Of a stretch of DNA of 64,000 nucleotides, positions 63,990-64,000 are shown in pieces. Every line of letters begins with the position of its first letter. Positions within the stretch are counted from its first letter, which is position 1. Origin of the DNA: Candidatus Microthrix parvicella Bio17-1 (GTDB taxonomy: Bacteria > Actinomycetota > Acidimicrobiia > Acidimicrobiales > Microtrichaceae); NCBI RefSeq assembly GCF_000299415.1, contig NZ_AMPG01000003.1, positions 316,093 to 380,092 on the forward strand, read 5' to 3'. Under the pieces are notes generated by a model, which had not been told where the DNA came from, searched no databases, and saw nothing but the letters and a program-made list of their open reading frames with translations. Both the position numbers and the translations under genes were made by a program.

Positions 63990-64000
63990 CGAACGTTTGT

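Overview
The window is high-GC DNA with many GTG starts, dense ATGA/GTGA gene overlaps, F420-type and CYP125-type oxidoreductases, a DUF222/HNH gene, a Zur-controlled zinc operon, and a type IV pilus locus without any outer-membrane secretin. This suggests a monoderm actinobacterium. Acidimicrobiia (Microthrix-like) is my best guess, but it is an inference from gene content, and no rRNA or marker gene here fixes it. I see no tRNA, rRNA or CRISPR array.

Layout. 1-3600 is a decaying accessory island: the end of an ExeA/TniB-like transposition ATPase, the 3' stump of a RecG/AlbA-like ATP-binding gene, an intact parA-like gene, a beheaded DUF4143 ATPase, and an HTH antitoxin beside a frameshifted PIN toxin. 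murA and a lipoprotein M1 peptidase then diverge from each other.

6.9-27.7 kb is the most notable region: pilB-pilC-pilA-pilT followed by two paralogous three-gene minor-pilin cassettes (PilV-like, PilW-like, PilX-like). The V and W proteins carry very large C-terminal ectodomains. Cassette 1 has PKD domains, then PKD, a beta-helix-like segment and a glycine-rich domain. Cassette 2 has DNRLRE plus about 15 ricin-type QxW lectin repeats, then DNRLRE. The X proteins lack Glu5, like GspK. By analogy with GspI-J-K/PilV-W-X tips these could be exchangeable pilus-tip adhesins. The lectin pilin is split by a 1446-bp IS4-family element with a clean 12-bp target duplication, and removing it restores the frame. 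Between the cassettes lie a duplicated acyltransferase-like gene (one copy decayed), a DUF1295 membrane protein and hisN.

27.7-33.6 kb holds a frameshifted DUF1206 membrane protein, then a catabolic cluster: 2-hydroxyacid dehydrogenase, DHDPS-family aldolase, old-yellow-enzyme-type oxidoreductase and TIM-barrel isomerase, interrupted by a TetR stump. It ends at a tandem repeat and a perfect 21-bp hairpin. 33.6-42.3 kb on the minus strand has the XPB helicase pair, then zur-znuA-znuC-znuB with an alpha-glucosidase-type GH13 gene overlapping znuB.

42.4-59.7 kb is mixed: DUF222/HNH endonuclease with coding repeats, a GA-rich tandem repeat, a membrane glycosyltransferase, an ATP-grasp enzyme, a Baeyer-Villiger monooxygenase, a pentapeptide-repeat protein, a phasin-like repeat protein with a Rho-N/SAP-like end, an ECF sigma factor, an OafA-type acyltransferase, a DrrAB-type ABC exporter, a Fic protein with a promoter palindrome, and a protease/coiled-coil pair. 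59.8-64.0 kb is a putative steroid or lipid oxidation cluster: LLM oxidoreductase, TetR regulator, nitronate monooxygenase-like enzyme and CYP125-type P450.
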